NCBI RefSeq assembly: GCF_000002985.6
Contig: NC_003281.10
Location: 11,470,001-11,534,000, forward strand
From: Caenorhabditis elegans
Lineage: Eukaryota; Nematoda; Chromadorea; Rhabditida; Rhabditidae
DNA length: 64,000 nt
Reading direction: 5' to 3'
Positions within the stretch are counted from its first letter, which is position 1. Each line of letters begins with the position of its first letter. The notes under the pieces are model-generated. The model searched no databases, had not been told where the DNA came from, and worked only from the letters and a program-made list of their open reading frames with translations. Below, in pieces: positions 1 through 9,245 of the stretch. Position numbers and translations under genes: made by a program.

Positions 1-805
1 AGGTCACGAATTGTGGCCTCGGAGAAGAACTGGGATTCAATGTCTTCGAATTTTGATGGGATCGGCGTGCCGAATGATTGGATCAGTGAGAGGGCGGCGG
101 CTTGTTGCTGAAAAAATATTAAATTTTTTTTGAAGATGAGAAAAACGAAAAATAAATAAAATAGAGTACAGGGTGGGGAAAAATTCAATTTTTTTTCAAA
201 ATTTAAAATTCAATATTGAAATTTCTGTCTTCTCTCTGACTCATATTGGATAGGTGAACAGAACGAGAAAGAGAAGAATTTGCATTTTTCAAAAAAAATT
301 TTTTCACATTTTCACCAACCTCTTCTGTTCCTCCTGTTTCCTCGGCAGCCTCATGCGATTGAGCCGCTGGCTCCGGTGACTCGGAGCTCGCCGTGTCCGA
401 ATTCGCGACATCTGTTGGTGGTACGAGTGTGGCAAACTGAAAATTATTTCTTATTTTGTCATTTTTAAAAGAAATTGCAGCTCGCATGGCGGAAAACCAG
501 TCCGACCAATCAACGCCGTTGGCCACGCCCACTCGGACGTCGCTAATTGGTCGAAACTTTTTATTGCAGAGAAAAAACTTTTAACTCACCAATCCATCCT
601 TGAACATGTCCATTAATCCATTTTGATCAGAAATTCCTGCAGAAACCAGCGACATTGGGTCATATGGCGGTGAATCACTTGAAGACGATGAGCTGAATGT
701 CGTTGGAGCCTCGGAATCCGACGTCTTTTGCGACATGACGTTAAGCTGATTGGAAAGCACTGTGTGCAGAGCTTCTGTGAAGTTGCCTCCGAGAAGCGAT
801 GTCAT
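1..805 (-). CDS. Unidentified Ser/acidic-rich protein, N-terminal part (runs off window)
   Basis: Three exons read on the minus strand: 805-590 (start codon at 805-803), 436-320, and 107 to the window edge. Each joins in phase 0 across GT..AG introns, giving about 147 residues. A TTTTCCAG acceptor lies one base before the ATG, which is typical of a spliced-leader site and supports this start. The protein begins MTSLLGGNFTEALHTVL, then has a serine cluster (about residues 38-44) and a Glu/Ala/Ser-rich stretch in exon 2, followed by QQAAALSLIQSFGTPIP. No domain is visible in this part. Low complexity and acidity would suit a nuclear regulatory protein, but that is a guess; the C-terminus outside the window would decide. 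I do not recognise the gene. Confidence 0.75.
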
Positions 806-1324
806 TCTGGAAAAGGAGATTGTTAAAAATTTAGAAATAATGGAAATAAGAGAAGGTGAGTTTGGAAAACAAAAAAACAGATTAATAAAAAAGTGTTAGG
901 AAAAGGTAGATCAAAATTGTAGGTCAAAAAAATAGTTGTATTGTTCGTAGCTCACAGAAGAAAAAAAACATATCCTACGCGCAAAAACTACAGTACCCCA
1001 TGAGTATGATAGTGCACACAAGAAGACACCACATCCCACGAGCAAGTTCTACAGTATATCAAGAGAAACAAATTTCTGAAACGCACAAAAACACCCGATT
1101 TTACGCGCAAAGTCTACAGTACTGTGGGGTTCCCTATCATTGCTAGTCCACAGAATAAATGCATCGCATCCTACGCGCAAGATCTACAGTACCCCAAGAA
1201 ACTCATTTTCTGAAAGAGCGGACAAAAACATTGAATCCTATGCGCAAAAACTACAGTACCCCATGGATATGACACGGCCCGAGAAGTGGTACCTGTGCGC
1301 AATTTGTCTACCGTACCCCTGGAC

Positions 1325-1500
1325 GTTTGGGCGCGTTTTTGTCAAAAACGGCTGGTCCAGTTTTTTGTGATGCATATAAAAAATGCTCGAAATTAAATTC
1401 AAAATTTTTTGGACCAAAGCTTTTTTCCTTAAAACGCGCCCAAACCTGGCTAAACTGCAATTATCAATAGAGCGCGTTTACACTGATGTACCCTTGTACC
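1325..1500. repeat. Dispersed repeat, copy 1 (pairs with 7290-7445)
   Basis: The stretch 'acggctggtccagtttttt' through 'gcccaaacctgg' to 'tatcaatagagcgcg' is repeated with about 85-90% identity by eye at 7290-7445 in the same orientation. Both copies are bounded by GGGCGCG/GGGCCC-type ends, which looks like a small non-autonomous element. No coding capacity is seen. Confidence 0.6.
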
Positions 1501-1953
1501 CATGTACCCTGTACACAAGGTGCACACAAGAAGACACCACATCCTACGCGCAAAACTACCGTACCCCAAGAAATACATTTTCAGATAGTACACACACACA
1601 TAGGAAAACACCACATCCTACGCGCAAGTTCTACAGTACCCTAACTTGACTCTAAACTCAAAGCACCACAAAGCCGCCTACTAAAATTGAAAAATGTTCT
1701 CTAAAAGCAAATTGAAAATACTATGGAATAAATGGTTTTGGAATGTAAAAAGACTTGTTTTTTTATTCATTCATCTCCTCACCCTCCCAAAATACAAGAA
1801 TTCTGTCATCCCTCTCTGTGTGTGTAAATTAACAAATATCGGAGAGGAAGAACGAGCGCTTCTTCTTATTACATACAAAAATAAAAAGGAGATGCATACA
1901 CATTTATACTACTGCTACTGTATGTGTATATCTGATGTAAATGGAATAGAAGA

Positions 1954-1970
1954 GGGGGGGGGGGGGGGGG
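1954..1970 (+). repeat. Poly-G tract (17 G)
   Basis: An uninterrupted run of 17 G on the plus strand. Long monoG runs are unusually common in C. elegans and are the class of sequence deleted when the DOG-1/FANCJ helicase is absent (established knowledge). Confidence 0.9.
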
Positions 1971-2170
1971 AGGAATGGAAAAATTGTCAGAACTGGTAAC
2001 GTCTTCTTTTTTAGAAGAAAAAGAGGAGGGGGAGAAGACATCATAAATGTTTATTGTATTCATCACAACAAATAAGACAAAAAAAACGACGTTTATTTTA
2101 AAGCAAATTAGTTAGCTGAAACCGAAACTGGGTTTCGCAGCGAAAAAAATGTTAGTAGAAAAGCCCCAAA

Positions 2171-2290
2171 CACCATATTTGACGCGCAAGATTAGATAAG
2201 ATACAATGGACAACTCGGCTCATGTGGCTCAGTCGGTAGTGGTTGGGGTTGGTGTTCGGAAGGTCGGGGGTTCGAGTCCGTGCCATGGAA
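2171..2290 (+). repeat. tRNA-like (SINE-type) module 1
   Basis: A leader 'caccatatttgacgcgcaag' (2173) is followed by a Pol III A-box-like TGGCTCAGTCGG (2225-2236) and a perfect B box GGTTCGAGTCC (2269-2279). The T-stem does not pair beyond two bases, so this is not a functional tRNA gene. The same leader plus A/B-box order recurs near 3.0, 4.4, 8.9 and 9.2 kb. Confidence 0.65.
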
Positions 2291-2596
2291 AAAAAATTTG
2301 CACGTGAGATACGATATGTTGAAATCGGTTCAAAGGTAGAAAAAGAGAAATTACCATTGTGGTAATAAGGTAAACTGAAGGTATATAGGTGCGCCTACCT
2401 ACTGTAGAAATACGGAGGAAATAGTAACTGAAAAAATCAAGCTACCGTATATTTTTCGACAAATGATTGGACGAAAAATTGGACGAAAAATGTGAAAAAG
2501 CTAACGGTACGCCTCCGGCGCGCGGGCGCGCACCGCCCGCTCCGACAAAACGATATAGTAAATCCAGAAGAACTAAGGGGAGGAGGTGGCTGTTAT

Positions 2597-2599
<3 letters not shown>

Positions 2600-2638
<39 letters not shown>
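2600..2638. repeat. (TA)n microsatellite
   Basis: An uninterrupted TA dinucleotide tract. A short GGAC-type repeat follows near 2740. No gene is supported between about 2300 and 2990; the ORFs here run through the simple repeat. Confidence 0.9.
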
Positions 2639-2640
<2 letters not shown>

Positions 2641-2991
2641 TGGGGCGGAGAGAGTGTCCTCTCAGCTTCTTCCCTCCAAAAAGCTGTATTTTTACGATCG
2701 CCTATAATTGGTTGGAAAAGTGAACGAAGTCAGGATGAACGGACGGACGGACGGACGGGGGGCATTTGGTCGGAGCGGCGATTCGAAATTAATTGCCTAT
2801 TTTCTTTCAAAAAACCCATCTCGCCTAAGGAATCACTTTATCTTTTCGTGGGAGAGAGAGAGAGGCCTACATATATAGAGAGACTAGTTTTGATATATAA
2901 TATTAATTCGACTAAACAGATTTGAGGATTTTATATGATTTTAGATATATAGTTGTGAGGGCTACGGTAGTTGTTGGTGGCTTAAAATGAT

Positions 2992-3120
2992 TACACCATA
3001 TTTGACGCGCAAGTTTTGATGTGGCACAGTCTACGCGCGGCTCTTGTCCCGAGTGGCTCAGTCGGTAGTGGTGGGGATTGATGTTCGGAAGGTCACGGGT
3101 TCGAGTCCACTCAATACCAA
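2992..3120 (+). repeat. tRNA-like (SINE-type) module 2
   Basis: Leader 'caccatatttgacgcgcaag' at 2994, A box TGGCTCAGTCGG at 3054-3065 and B box GGTTCGAGTCC at 3098-3108. It is closest to module 1 (shared 'gatgttcggaaggtc' type interior). The cloverleaf is degenerate. Confidence 0.65.
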
Positions 3121-4400
3121 TATATTTTAATAGAGAAAGAGATTGAAAAGATGATAAAATTGCTGTGAGGAACAATTCAAAAACTCAATTTTTCGGTATT
3201 TTTCAATCTCCACAAAAAATTGCATGTAAAACATGGTGCATCGTTAAAATCCACATTTTTACGTCAATGCACCATATTTGACGCGCAAATTTTCAAATGC
3301 TCGACAATAAGTCTGAGCTCCTTATGAAGCTGAGTAATTTGATCAGAAAAAAGAAGGAACGGAGAAAAATATGTTCATAAAATCCTAGGAAACAAAATAA
3401 TTAAAAACAAAAACTTTGGAACTACTCCGAATGAACAGAAAATGAATAGAGAGATGAAGAAAAAAAAACTAATTTTCCCATCATTTTCTCCCCATCAGCT
3501 TCCACGGCGATGGAGGGGGGAGGAAATAGTCATCTGGACGGATAACACAACATTGATGATCGTAAAACTTTTCGTGATGATCGTTAATAAAAATGAAGAA
3601 ATTTTTTGGGAAAATACGAAAATATCCTGGCGGCCGGTACGGTAGGTCAAAAACGTTCTTTTTTTTGGATTTTGTATTTTTTTTTTTTTTTTTTTTTTTG
3701 GAGTTTTAACTCACAGAGTTTGACCTATAGAGTATTCTGGTAATTTTTCAGCCAAGCCCGTTAAAAAATAGCGGAGTTCTAACTATTTTAAATTTCTAGG
3801 CCACCACCGTGGTGTGGGTGGCCGAGGGGGTGACCCGAATTGCTGGGGGAAAAAGACAAGGTTAATGAAAATATCCAATTAAAGTTTTTAGAGAAAAAAA
3901 ATCTTCAGGCAGCTGTTATGTTTCCTGAGTAGCCAAAAAGCAGGAAAAAAATTGTTTGCTCTCTCTCTCAGTCTCCCGCATTTTTTGGCATATAAATATA
4001 AAATTTCACTAATCCCACTCTCTCTCTGCCCCCTTTTTCAATTTTTTTTTTTGGAATTATTGAGAGCACGCGCAAAAATTTGGAGTTCTTGGTGCAGAGA
4101 ATAGTATTTTCAAAAAAAAAAGAAACCTCTCAAAAGTTTCAAGTTTCATGGGAAAGAAATGATGTTGTAGCAGAGCATAATTTTTTTTTTGTTGAAAAAT
4201 TTGGAAAAAATTATGCGGAAATCTAGATAAACAAGGGTTTTGGCGGGCATAATTGGTAGGTCAACATTTTTTTTTGCTGAAATTTTTCAAGGCTTGTACT
4301 CAGAAATTGGTTCACTCAAACATTAGATTTTGTAGATGCACCATGTCTATAAATTATGGGGCATTAGAAATAGTATTCGCAAAAATGTGACGCCGAGCCC
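3121..4400. other. Non-genic stretch, low complexity
   Basis: No gene is seen. It holds a lone leader copy at about 3270, a 20+ nt T run near 3680-3700, polypurine/polypyrimidine tracts, and short unrelated unique sequence. Confidence 0.6.
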
Positions 4401-4402
4401 AA

Positions 4403-4535
4403 TACACCATATTTGACGCGCAAAACGCAAAATTTTAAGGGGACAATTCACCGGTAGGCTTGGTCGCATGGCGCAGTCGGTAGTGAGTTGGACCTCTGTT
4501 CCAGAGGTCACGGGTTCGAGTCCACCAGACGCCAA
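4403..4535 (+). repeat. tRNA-like (SINE-type) module 3
   Basis: Leader at 4403-4422, A box TGGCGCAGTCGG at 4469-4480 and B box GGTTCGAGTCC at 4513-4523. The arm 'gacctctgttccagaggtc' forms an anticodon-stem-like hairpin, the best of the set. The acceptor and T stems still do not pair well, so a tRNA-derived pseudogene or SINE is preferred over a tRNA gene. Confidence 0.6.
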
Positions 4536-4889
4536 ACTTCTTTGAACTAGAAACTAACTAAACTTTGAAACCTAAATTTTGCGGTAAATATGTATGGTGT
4601 TCAAGAAAAAGAGGAATACTTTTTCAAAACCAAAAAAAAAAAACGAAAAATTATTCTTCCCGAGCAAGAAAGAAAACAATAAGCCACCATTATTTTCCCT
4701 CTGGACACGAAAAACTAGAAGAAAAAATACTGCCGCCCCCCGTTTCGAAAACTTTTTTCTCCATTTTTTACTAACAAAACTGCTTCTTCAGACCCCCATG
4801 GCCAAGGAGCATTGGTGGGGCGGTCGTCAAAAATCGAATTTTGGCGGTGTGGAGGTTGTTGAAGGGAGCCGAAGGGGGGTCCTACTAAG

Positions 4890-4909
4890 CCCCCCCCCCC
4901 CCCCCCCCC
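4890..4909 (+). repeat. Poly-C tract (20 C)
   Basis: An uninterrupted run of 20 C, that is G20 on the minus strand, preceded by a polypurine stretch. Same class as the 1954 and 26670 tracts. Confidence 0.9.
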
Positions 4910-5035
4910 GCCCACAAACTAAAAAATAAGCGAAACAAAAATTTCATTTCTCTCGTTTTGGCTGGGGCGAAAATATACATATAACTTTCCATTTTGGTTC
5001 GCTGGTTTTTTAGATATTCGAGAAAATAATTCGGA

Positions 5036-5190
5036 AGCTTAGGCTTAGTCTTAGACTTATGCTCAGGCTTAGGATTAGGCTTAGTCTTAGGCTTAGGCTT
5101 AGTCTTAGGCTTAGGCTTAACCTTAGGCTTAGGCTTAGGCTTAGACTTAGGCATAGGCTTAGGCTTAGGCTCAGGCCTAGGCATAGTGGT
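5036..5190 (+). repeat. Interstitial nematode telomere-type repeat (TTAGGC)n
   Basis: About 25 head-to-tail hexamers of TTAGGC or single-base variants (TTAGTC, TTAGAC, TCAGGC, TTAACC) cover about 155 bp. TTAGGC is the C. elegans telomere unit. The block is far from either chromosome end, as the flanking genes show, and is partly decayed. On the minus strand it translates as a Lys-Pro repeat, which is not a gene. Confidence 0.92.
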
Positions 5191-5299
5191 CAAGGGGGGA
5201 GTGGTCAAGATCAGAGATGAAAAATTTACAGCTAATGTAGTCCCGCCTCCAAAGCAGGCGGGGCCTTTACAGAACCTGCCCACATTAAGGTCCATCTCG

Positions 5300-5510
5300 G
5301 TAGCTTAATGGCCTGAAAGCCTACAAGTGTATAAGCCAACAAGTCTACAAGCCTACTAGCCTACACGCCTACAAGCCTACAAACCTACAGATCTACAAAT
5401 ATACAAGCCTATAAGCCTACAAGCCTACAAGCATACAAGTCTACAAGCCTACAAGTGTATAAGCCAACAAGTCTACAAGCCTACAAGCCTACAAGCCTAC
5501 TAGCCTAACC
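5300..5510 (+). repeat. CCTACAAG minisatellite
   Basis: Degenerate tandem copies of an 8-10 bp unit (GCCTACAAG / ATACAAG / GTCTACAAG) covering about 200 bp, starting soon after the TTAGGC block. The related unit CCTACATG forms a larger tract at 14.2-15.3 kb. Confidence 0.88.
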
Positions 5511-5989
5511 TCAAAATCTAGTATTTCATAATTTCTGGGCTCCATGTATGCAATGCCATAACTTTTTTGGTTGGCTGGTCAAAAAAAAAGAAGACGGGGC
5601 AAAAATTTTGGAAATTTGAGCAGAATGAGAGAGAGAGAGAAAGAGGAAAAGAGAGAGCCGGAGAGCTGGTGGGCTCCATAAAAAAATAGAATTTGCTCTT
5701 TTCCTCCAACAAAAAAAAATTTTTTTTGGTGGAAAAATGTGAAATGGAAATTTCAAACGAGGAGGAAGGAGGAGGACAGAAATGGCCATTTTTTGGAGAG
5801 TGTAATAGGTTCCCGCTTGCTCTCTAAAATTTTACGATTCACTTAGAGTGCAAAATAATAAAAAAATGAGCAGCTGGGAATTTTCTCAAGCATCACCTAG
5901 AAATGAAATTTAGAATTTATGGGGAATTTTGAAAAAAATTTTGGAATTTTTTTTTCGAAAAAAAAGTATATCTATTTGGATGCACGGGG

Positions 5990-6200
5990 TTCTAGCCTTG
6001 CTCATTGAACTTTTCGCGCTCCATTGACAATCGTCTACCAGACAGGGAAAGTCGTGTACTCCACACGGACAAATACATTTAGTTTTACAATCGAGCCGCG
6101 ACGCGACACGCAACGTGCCGTAAATCTACCCCAGATATGGCAGAGCCAAGATGGCCTAGTTCGGCAAACTCTTCCATTTCAATTTATGAGGGAAGGCAGA
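5990..6200. repeat. Dispersed element C, copy 1
   Basis: It runs from 'acggggttctagccttgctc' through 'cgcgacgcgacacgcaac' and 'atatggcagagcc' to 'gaaatccgtg'. Related copies occur as an inverted pair at 37.41-37.99 kb and singly at 62.56-62.80 kb. The two ends are complementary between copies, suggesting a small non-autonomous repeat. It has no ORF of its own. Confidence 0.6.
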
Positions 6201-7067
6201 AATCCGTGTTTGAATGCAAAAAAAAAAGTTTTTAATTGTAAAAAAATTTGTTCCAATTATTTGAAACTTTTTTTTAAGGGATTACCAAAAAAAATTGGAA
6301 CAAAGTTAGAAATTCTAAAACTAGTTTTTTTTCAAATTAATGAAATAGGTCACAAATTATAGTTTTCAAGACAAAAAACCAGCAGACTTAATCAAAAATG
6401 TCAACCCAAAAAATTTGATTAAAACCTCGAAAAAATGCACCAAAAGGAAAGTGCAAACTTTGAAATATTGTGCAACAATTCCCCGACGCACTGTCCATTA
6501 TTTACGTTCCTTCTTCTTTTTCACCGCAAACGAACGAAAAAAAAACATTTTCGGAAAACGAGGAAGTACGGACCTTTACGCGTCAAATGGTTGATCTCAA
6601 TCGGGAAATAGTGTGGGAGATGGAGAGACGCAGAGATGAGAGCAAATAGGCGAGTGGACATTCGGAAGGATGGTCTGTGAACAAACGAAGATTCACCGTT
6701 CTTATTTTTTGAAACTATTTTTTTATAGGTTTTAGGTACTAGTAATACAGTGAATTTGACGCGGAAATCATACAAAATCCAGATGAAAATCTAAATCTAA
6801 AGCTGAACATTTTTTGCTTGTAAACTGCGCGCGCGCGAAACCGAAAACACATACATTTACATTCGAAAAAGTAGCAGCAGGAGGAGAAGCAGATATATCT
6901 GAACGTCTTTCTGAGAGACACGGGGAGACGGAGACAGAGACGGGGAGGCCGATCTAACCAGTTACCATCATGATCGGATCTAATGGGACACAGGGAGAGA
7001 TTTCTGATGATTTCGTGAAATACATCGTATTTGACGCGCAAGTTTTGGTGGCTCAGTGAGAGTGGGT
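6201..7067. other. Non-genic stretch
   Basis: No convincing exon is seen. It holds a promoter-type motif GAGACGCAGAG near 6631, a short GCGCGC run near 6830, and otherwise unique AT-rich sequence. Confidence 0.5.
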
Positions 7068-7204
7068 TTGATCTACAAAAAATGCGGGAATTTAGCCGTT
7101 TTTGCCCAAAAAACTGTGACGCCAGCACGTTAAATCGGTTGAGAACTCTCCCGCATTTTTGTAGATCTACGTAGATCAAACCATCATGGGACACTCTGAC
7201 AGCA
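7068..7204 (-). repeat. Palindromic repeat A, copy 1
   Basis: It starts 'tttgatctacaaaaaatgcg' and ends with the near-inverse 'tttttgtagatctacgtagatcaaa', then 'gggacactctgaca'. The ends are complementary, with TGACGcCA and an incomplete CTCTGCGTCTC region inside. This family recurs at 14.4, 24.2, 27.0, 28.2, 29.3, 36.7, 59.6 and 62.1 kb. Confidence 0.8.
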
Positions 7205-7289
7205 CTTGGGTACTTCGCTTGGATTAGAATGGAAACAATGTAATTTCTCAATTTTTCAAGTTGACGGCCAAATTTTAACTAAAATACTA

Positions 7290-7445
7290 TCTCAAAAACG
7301 GTTGGTCCAGTTTTTTTGTGATGCATATAAAAATGTCCGAAATTAAATTCTAAATTTTTTGGGCCAAAGATTTTTTCGTTATCACGGGCCCAAACCTGGT
7401 CTACACTCAAATTATCAGTAGAGCGCATTTGCATGAATGTACCAC
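7290..7445. repeat. Dispersed repeat, copy 2 (pairs with 1325-1500)
   Basis: Same orientation and order of blocks as the copy at 1325-1500, including 'gatgcatataaaaatg' and 'cccaaacctggtctacac'. Confidence 0.6.
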
Positions 7446-7447
7446 TT

Positions 7448-7545
7448 GCCGGGCCGTGCGCCGCGAGCCCGTTACCGGGCGGCTCGGCCGGTAGTGACGC
7501 GGACCGCCGCTCAAAAGGTCACGGGTTCGAGTCCCCCATCTGGTT
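7448..7545 (+). repeat. GC-rich tRNA-like module 4
   Basis: B box GGTTCGAGTCC at 7524-7534, preceded by a GC-rich A-box-like 'ggctcggccggtagtg' (7481). Unlike the other modules it has no 'caccatatttgacgcgcaa' leader. A C14 run follows at 7581-7594. The T-stem pairs slightly better here (GGG/CCC), but I could not build a full cloverleaf. Confidence 0.5.
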
Positions 7546-7798
7546 TCTCTTCCAGCTTCTGTCTGTACAAAAGTCAGCATCCCCCCCCCCCCCCGTTACA
7601 GTATTCAAATTACGATGACGCCGCGCGGCCGTTCGTTCGTTTGTCGAAATACTATTTTATATCCCTCTTCGTCATTTTTTTTTCGTCCGTCTCCTCAAAA
7701 CGAATTCCATGTCGATCGGATGAATGGATATGACCGGCCGGGAGGTTTTTTTCTGTTGGGAGAGAAAACGCAGCAGCCGTTATTAGTTCGAAACGTGA

Positions 7799-7838
<40 letters not shown>

Positions 7839-7849
7839 GTTGTTGTTAT
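7799..7849. repeat. (TTA)n microsatellite
   Basis: About 14 consecutive TTA/ATT units ending in TTGTTGTTG. Confidence 0.9.
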
Positions 7850-7869
7850 ATTTGGGAGGACATGATGAA

Positions 7870-8290
7870 GCTAGTTAGGGGGATCATAGCACATGGCCTA
7901 GAAAAATGAAAAGCTAGGACACCTGAAAAAACTTAGGTCCTTGGGAGGTGATACGCCTGATAGTCTTGAGGCCTAGAAACAAAGCTAAAGCTAGGCCATC
8001 AGAAAAATGGCATGGCCTAGAAATCAAAAAAAAAAGCTAGGCCACATGAGGGCTAGGCCCCCTGATGGGATGAGCTCCCAAGGCGTGTGGCCTAGAAAAA
8101 ATATAAACCTAGGCCAACAGAGCTAGACCTACACAAAAGAGGGAAACCCTATTACACTGTGGCCTAGTAAATGAAACAGTTAGGCCATTATTATGTTTGA
8201 GGGCCTGCTGCTGTATTTGGGATAAGAATCCGAAAAGCCTGAAAGCCTAAACCTAAAGCTTCTAGGCCGAAATTCATATTTTTCCAGATG
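7870..8290. repeat. GGCCTAGAAA / AAGCTAGGCC repeats
   Basis: The short motif GGCCTAG and its complement CTAGGCC recur at least ten times among AAA spacers. It makes many potential small hairpins and no gene is supported. Confidence 0.65.
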
Positions 8291-8885
8291 ACGTCACAGA
8301 TACTCTAACGGATTACGATCTAGAAGATGGCTGAAATGAGAAAGGGAGAAGCATAAAAAGTTATTGGATTTGTAAAATTCGATGACTAAGAGGGGAATAG
8401 GGATGATTCAAGTTCGTTCAGATGTGTGTGGAAATTTTTGTCGAAAAAAAAAAATTTTGGATTCATTTTTCTCCTATCTCCTCCCACTCCGTTTTTTTTC
8501 GCATCACCGTGAATCTCAATTTCTCTAGGGTTCACGGCGCGAAAAGACCTCTTTTTTCCCCCCATCTTTCTTCAAAAAACACTGGCACGGCGTCGTCTTG
8601 AAAATGACCTCAATTCGGAAGCGCCCCCACCCGAACAGACTGTCGAAAAATCGGCGCGATGACGAGACGCAGACACGTGTTTTTGACTGGGGACGTTGAA
8701 AATTCGCTTTTTTTGGCGGAGAGGGGCACCGCCGGGCACACACCAAGGGCATCGTCAAACGGTTTGCGGATAGGAGGCGAATAATTGCGGGCAACCAGAG
8801 AGGAGACAGAAAAAAATGGATTGAAATTTCGAAGGACGAAGTGATGAATTTAATTATATAGGACGAGAAAAATGCGGATTACGGT
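8291..8885. other. Non-genic stretch with a GC-richer core
   Basis: The core at 8525-8800 is GC-richer than its surroundings and has an 89-residue ORF on the minus strand. The ORF shows no domain, no splice context and low complexity, so I do not call it. Confidence 0.4.
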
Positions 8886-8886
8886 T

Positions 8887-9030
8887 TACACCACATCTGA
8901 CGCGCAAGTTAGCCTGCGGATCCATGAAGTTCGGGGACAGTTTTCCGGCTCCCCTCACACCGATAGCTCAGTCGGTAGGGCGGATGACTCGCGCTCTGAA
9001 GATCGTGGGTTCGAGTCCGCGCACCAATAA
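8887..9030 (+). repeat. tRNA-like (SINE-type) module 5
   Basis: Leader 'caccacatctgacgcgcaag' at 8890, A box TAGCTCAGTCGG at 8964-8975 and B box GGTTCGAGTCC at 9008-9018, ending 'gcgcaccaa' then T7. The D-arm (GCTC/GGGC) pairs. The T-arm pairs only with a non-standard 8-base loop. Confidence 0.65.
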
Positions 9031-9139
9031 TTTTTTTGTTTGTTATTTTGCATCAAAACATTTTGAAAATTGGTTAAAAAAATATATGTATATATATAAT
9101 TTAGCCTAACTTGGGCCTTCTTAACAAAAACAACATTGT

Positions 9140-9245
9140 TAAAAAAATTTTGGTGCGGGGCGGACTTGAACTCGCGAACTTCAGCGCGCCAGTGCGCCAC
9201 CCGTAAAAGTAGCTTGAAAACTTTGCGCGTCAAATTCGGTGTATC
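9140..9245 (-). repeat. tRNA-like (SINE-type) module 6
   Basis: On the minus strand: leader 'caccgaatttgacgcgcaaa' (9241 downward), A-box-like TGGCGCACTGG (9199-9189), B box AGTTCAAGTCC (9172-9162), then GCACCA. Its B box differs from the other modules at two positions. It lies inverted to module 5, 120 bp away. Confidence 0.6.

Larger units (their letters stand above)
806..2170. repeat. Intergenic tract with repeated CTACAGTACCC motifs
   Basis: No gene is supported here. From about 960 to 1650 the short motif 'tacgcgcaa-(n)-ctacagtaccc' recurs at least seven times (near 975, 1040, 1105, 1170, 1240, 1550, 1620) with variable spacers, so it is a degenerate tandem/dispersed repeat. ORFs crossing it are repeat translations. 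Confidence 0.7.

Noticed and set aside
2467-2925. 152-residue ORF with a Tyr-Ile run
   Set aside because: It crosses a (TA)n microsatellite and a GGAC repeat. No domain or exon structure.
4885-5295. 136-residue Lys-Pro repeat ORF (minus)
   Set aside because: It is a translation of the TTAGGC hexamer block, flanked by simple repeats, with no splice or start context.
8887-9245. Functional tRNA genes
   Set aside because: A and B boxes are good, but the acceptor and T stems do not pair in the standard frame. Called tRNA-like repeats instead.
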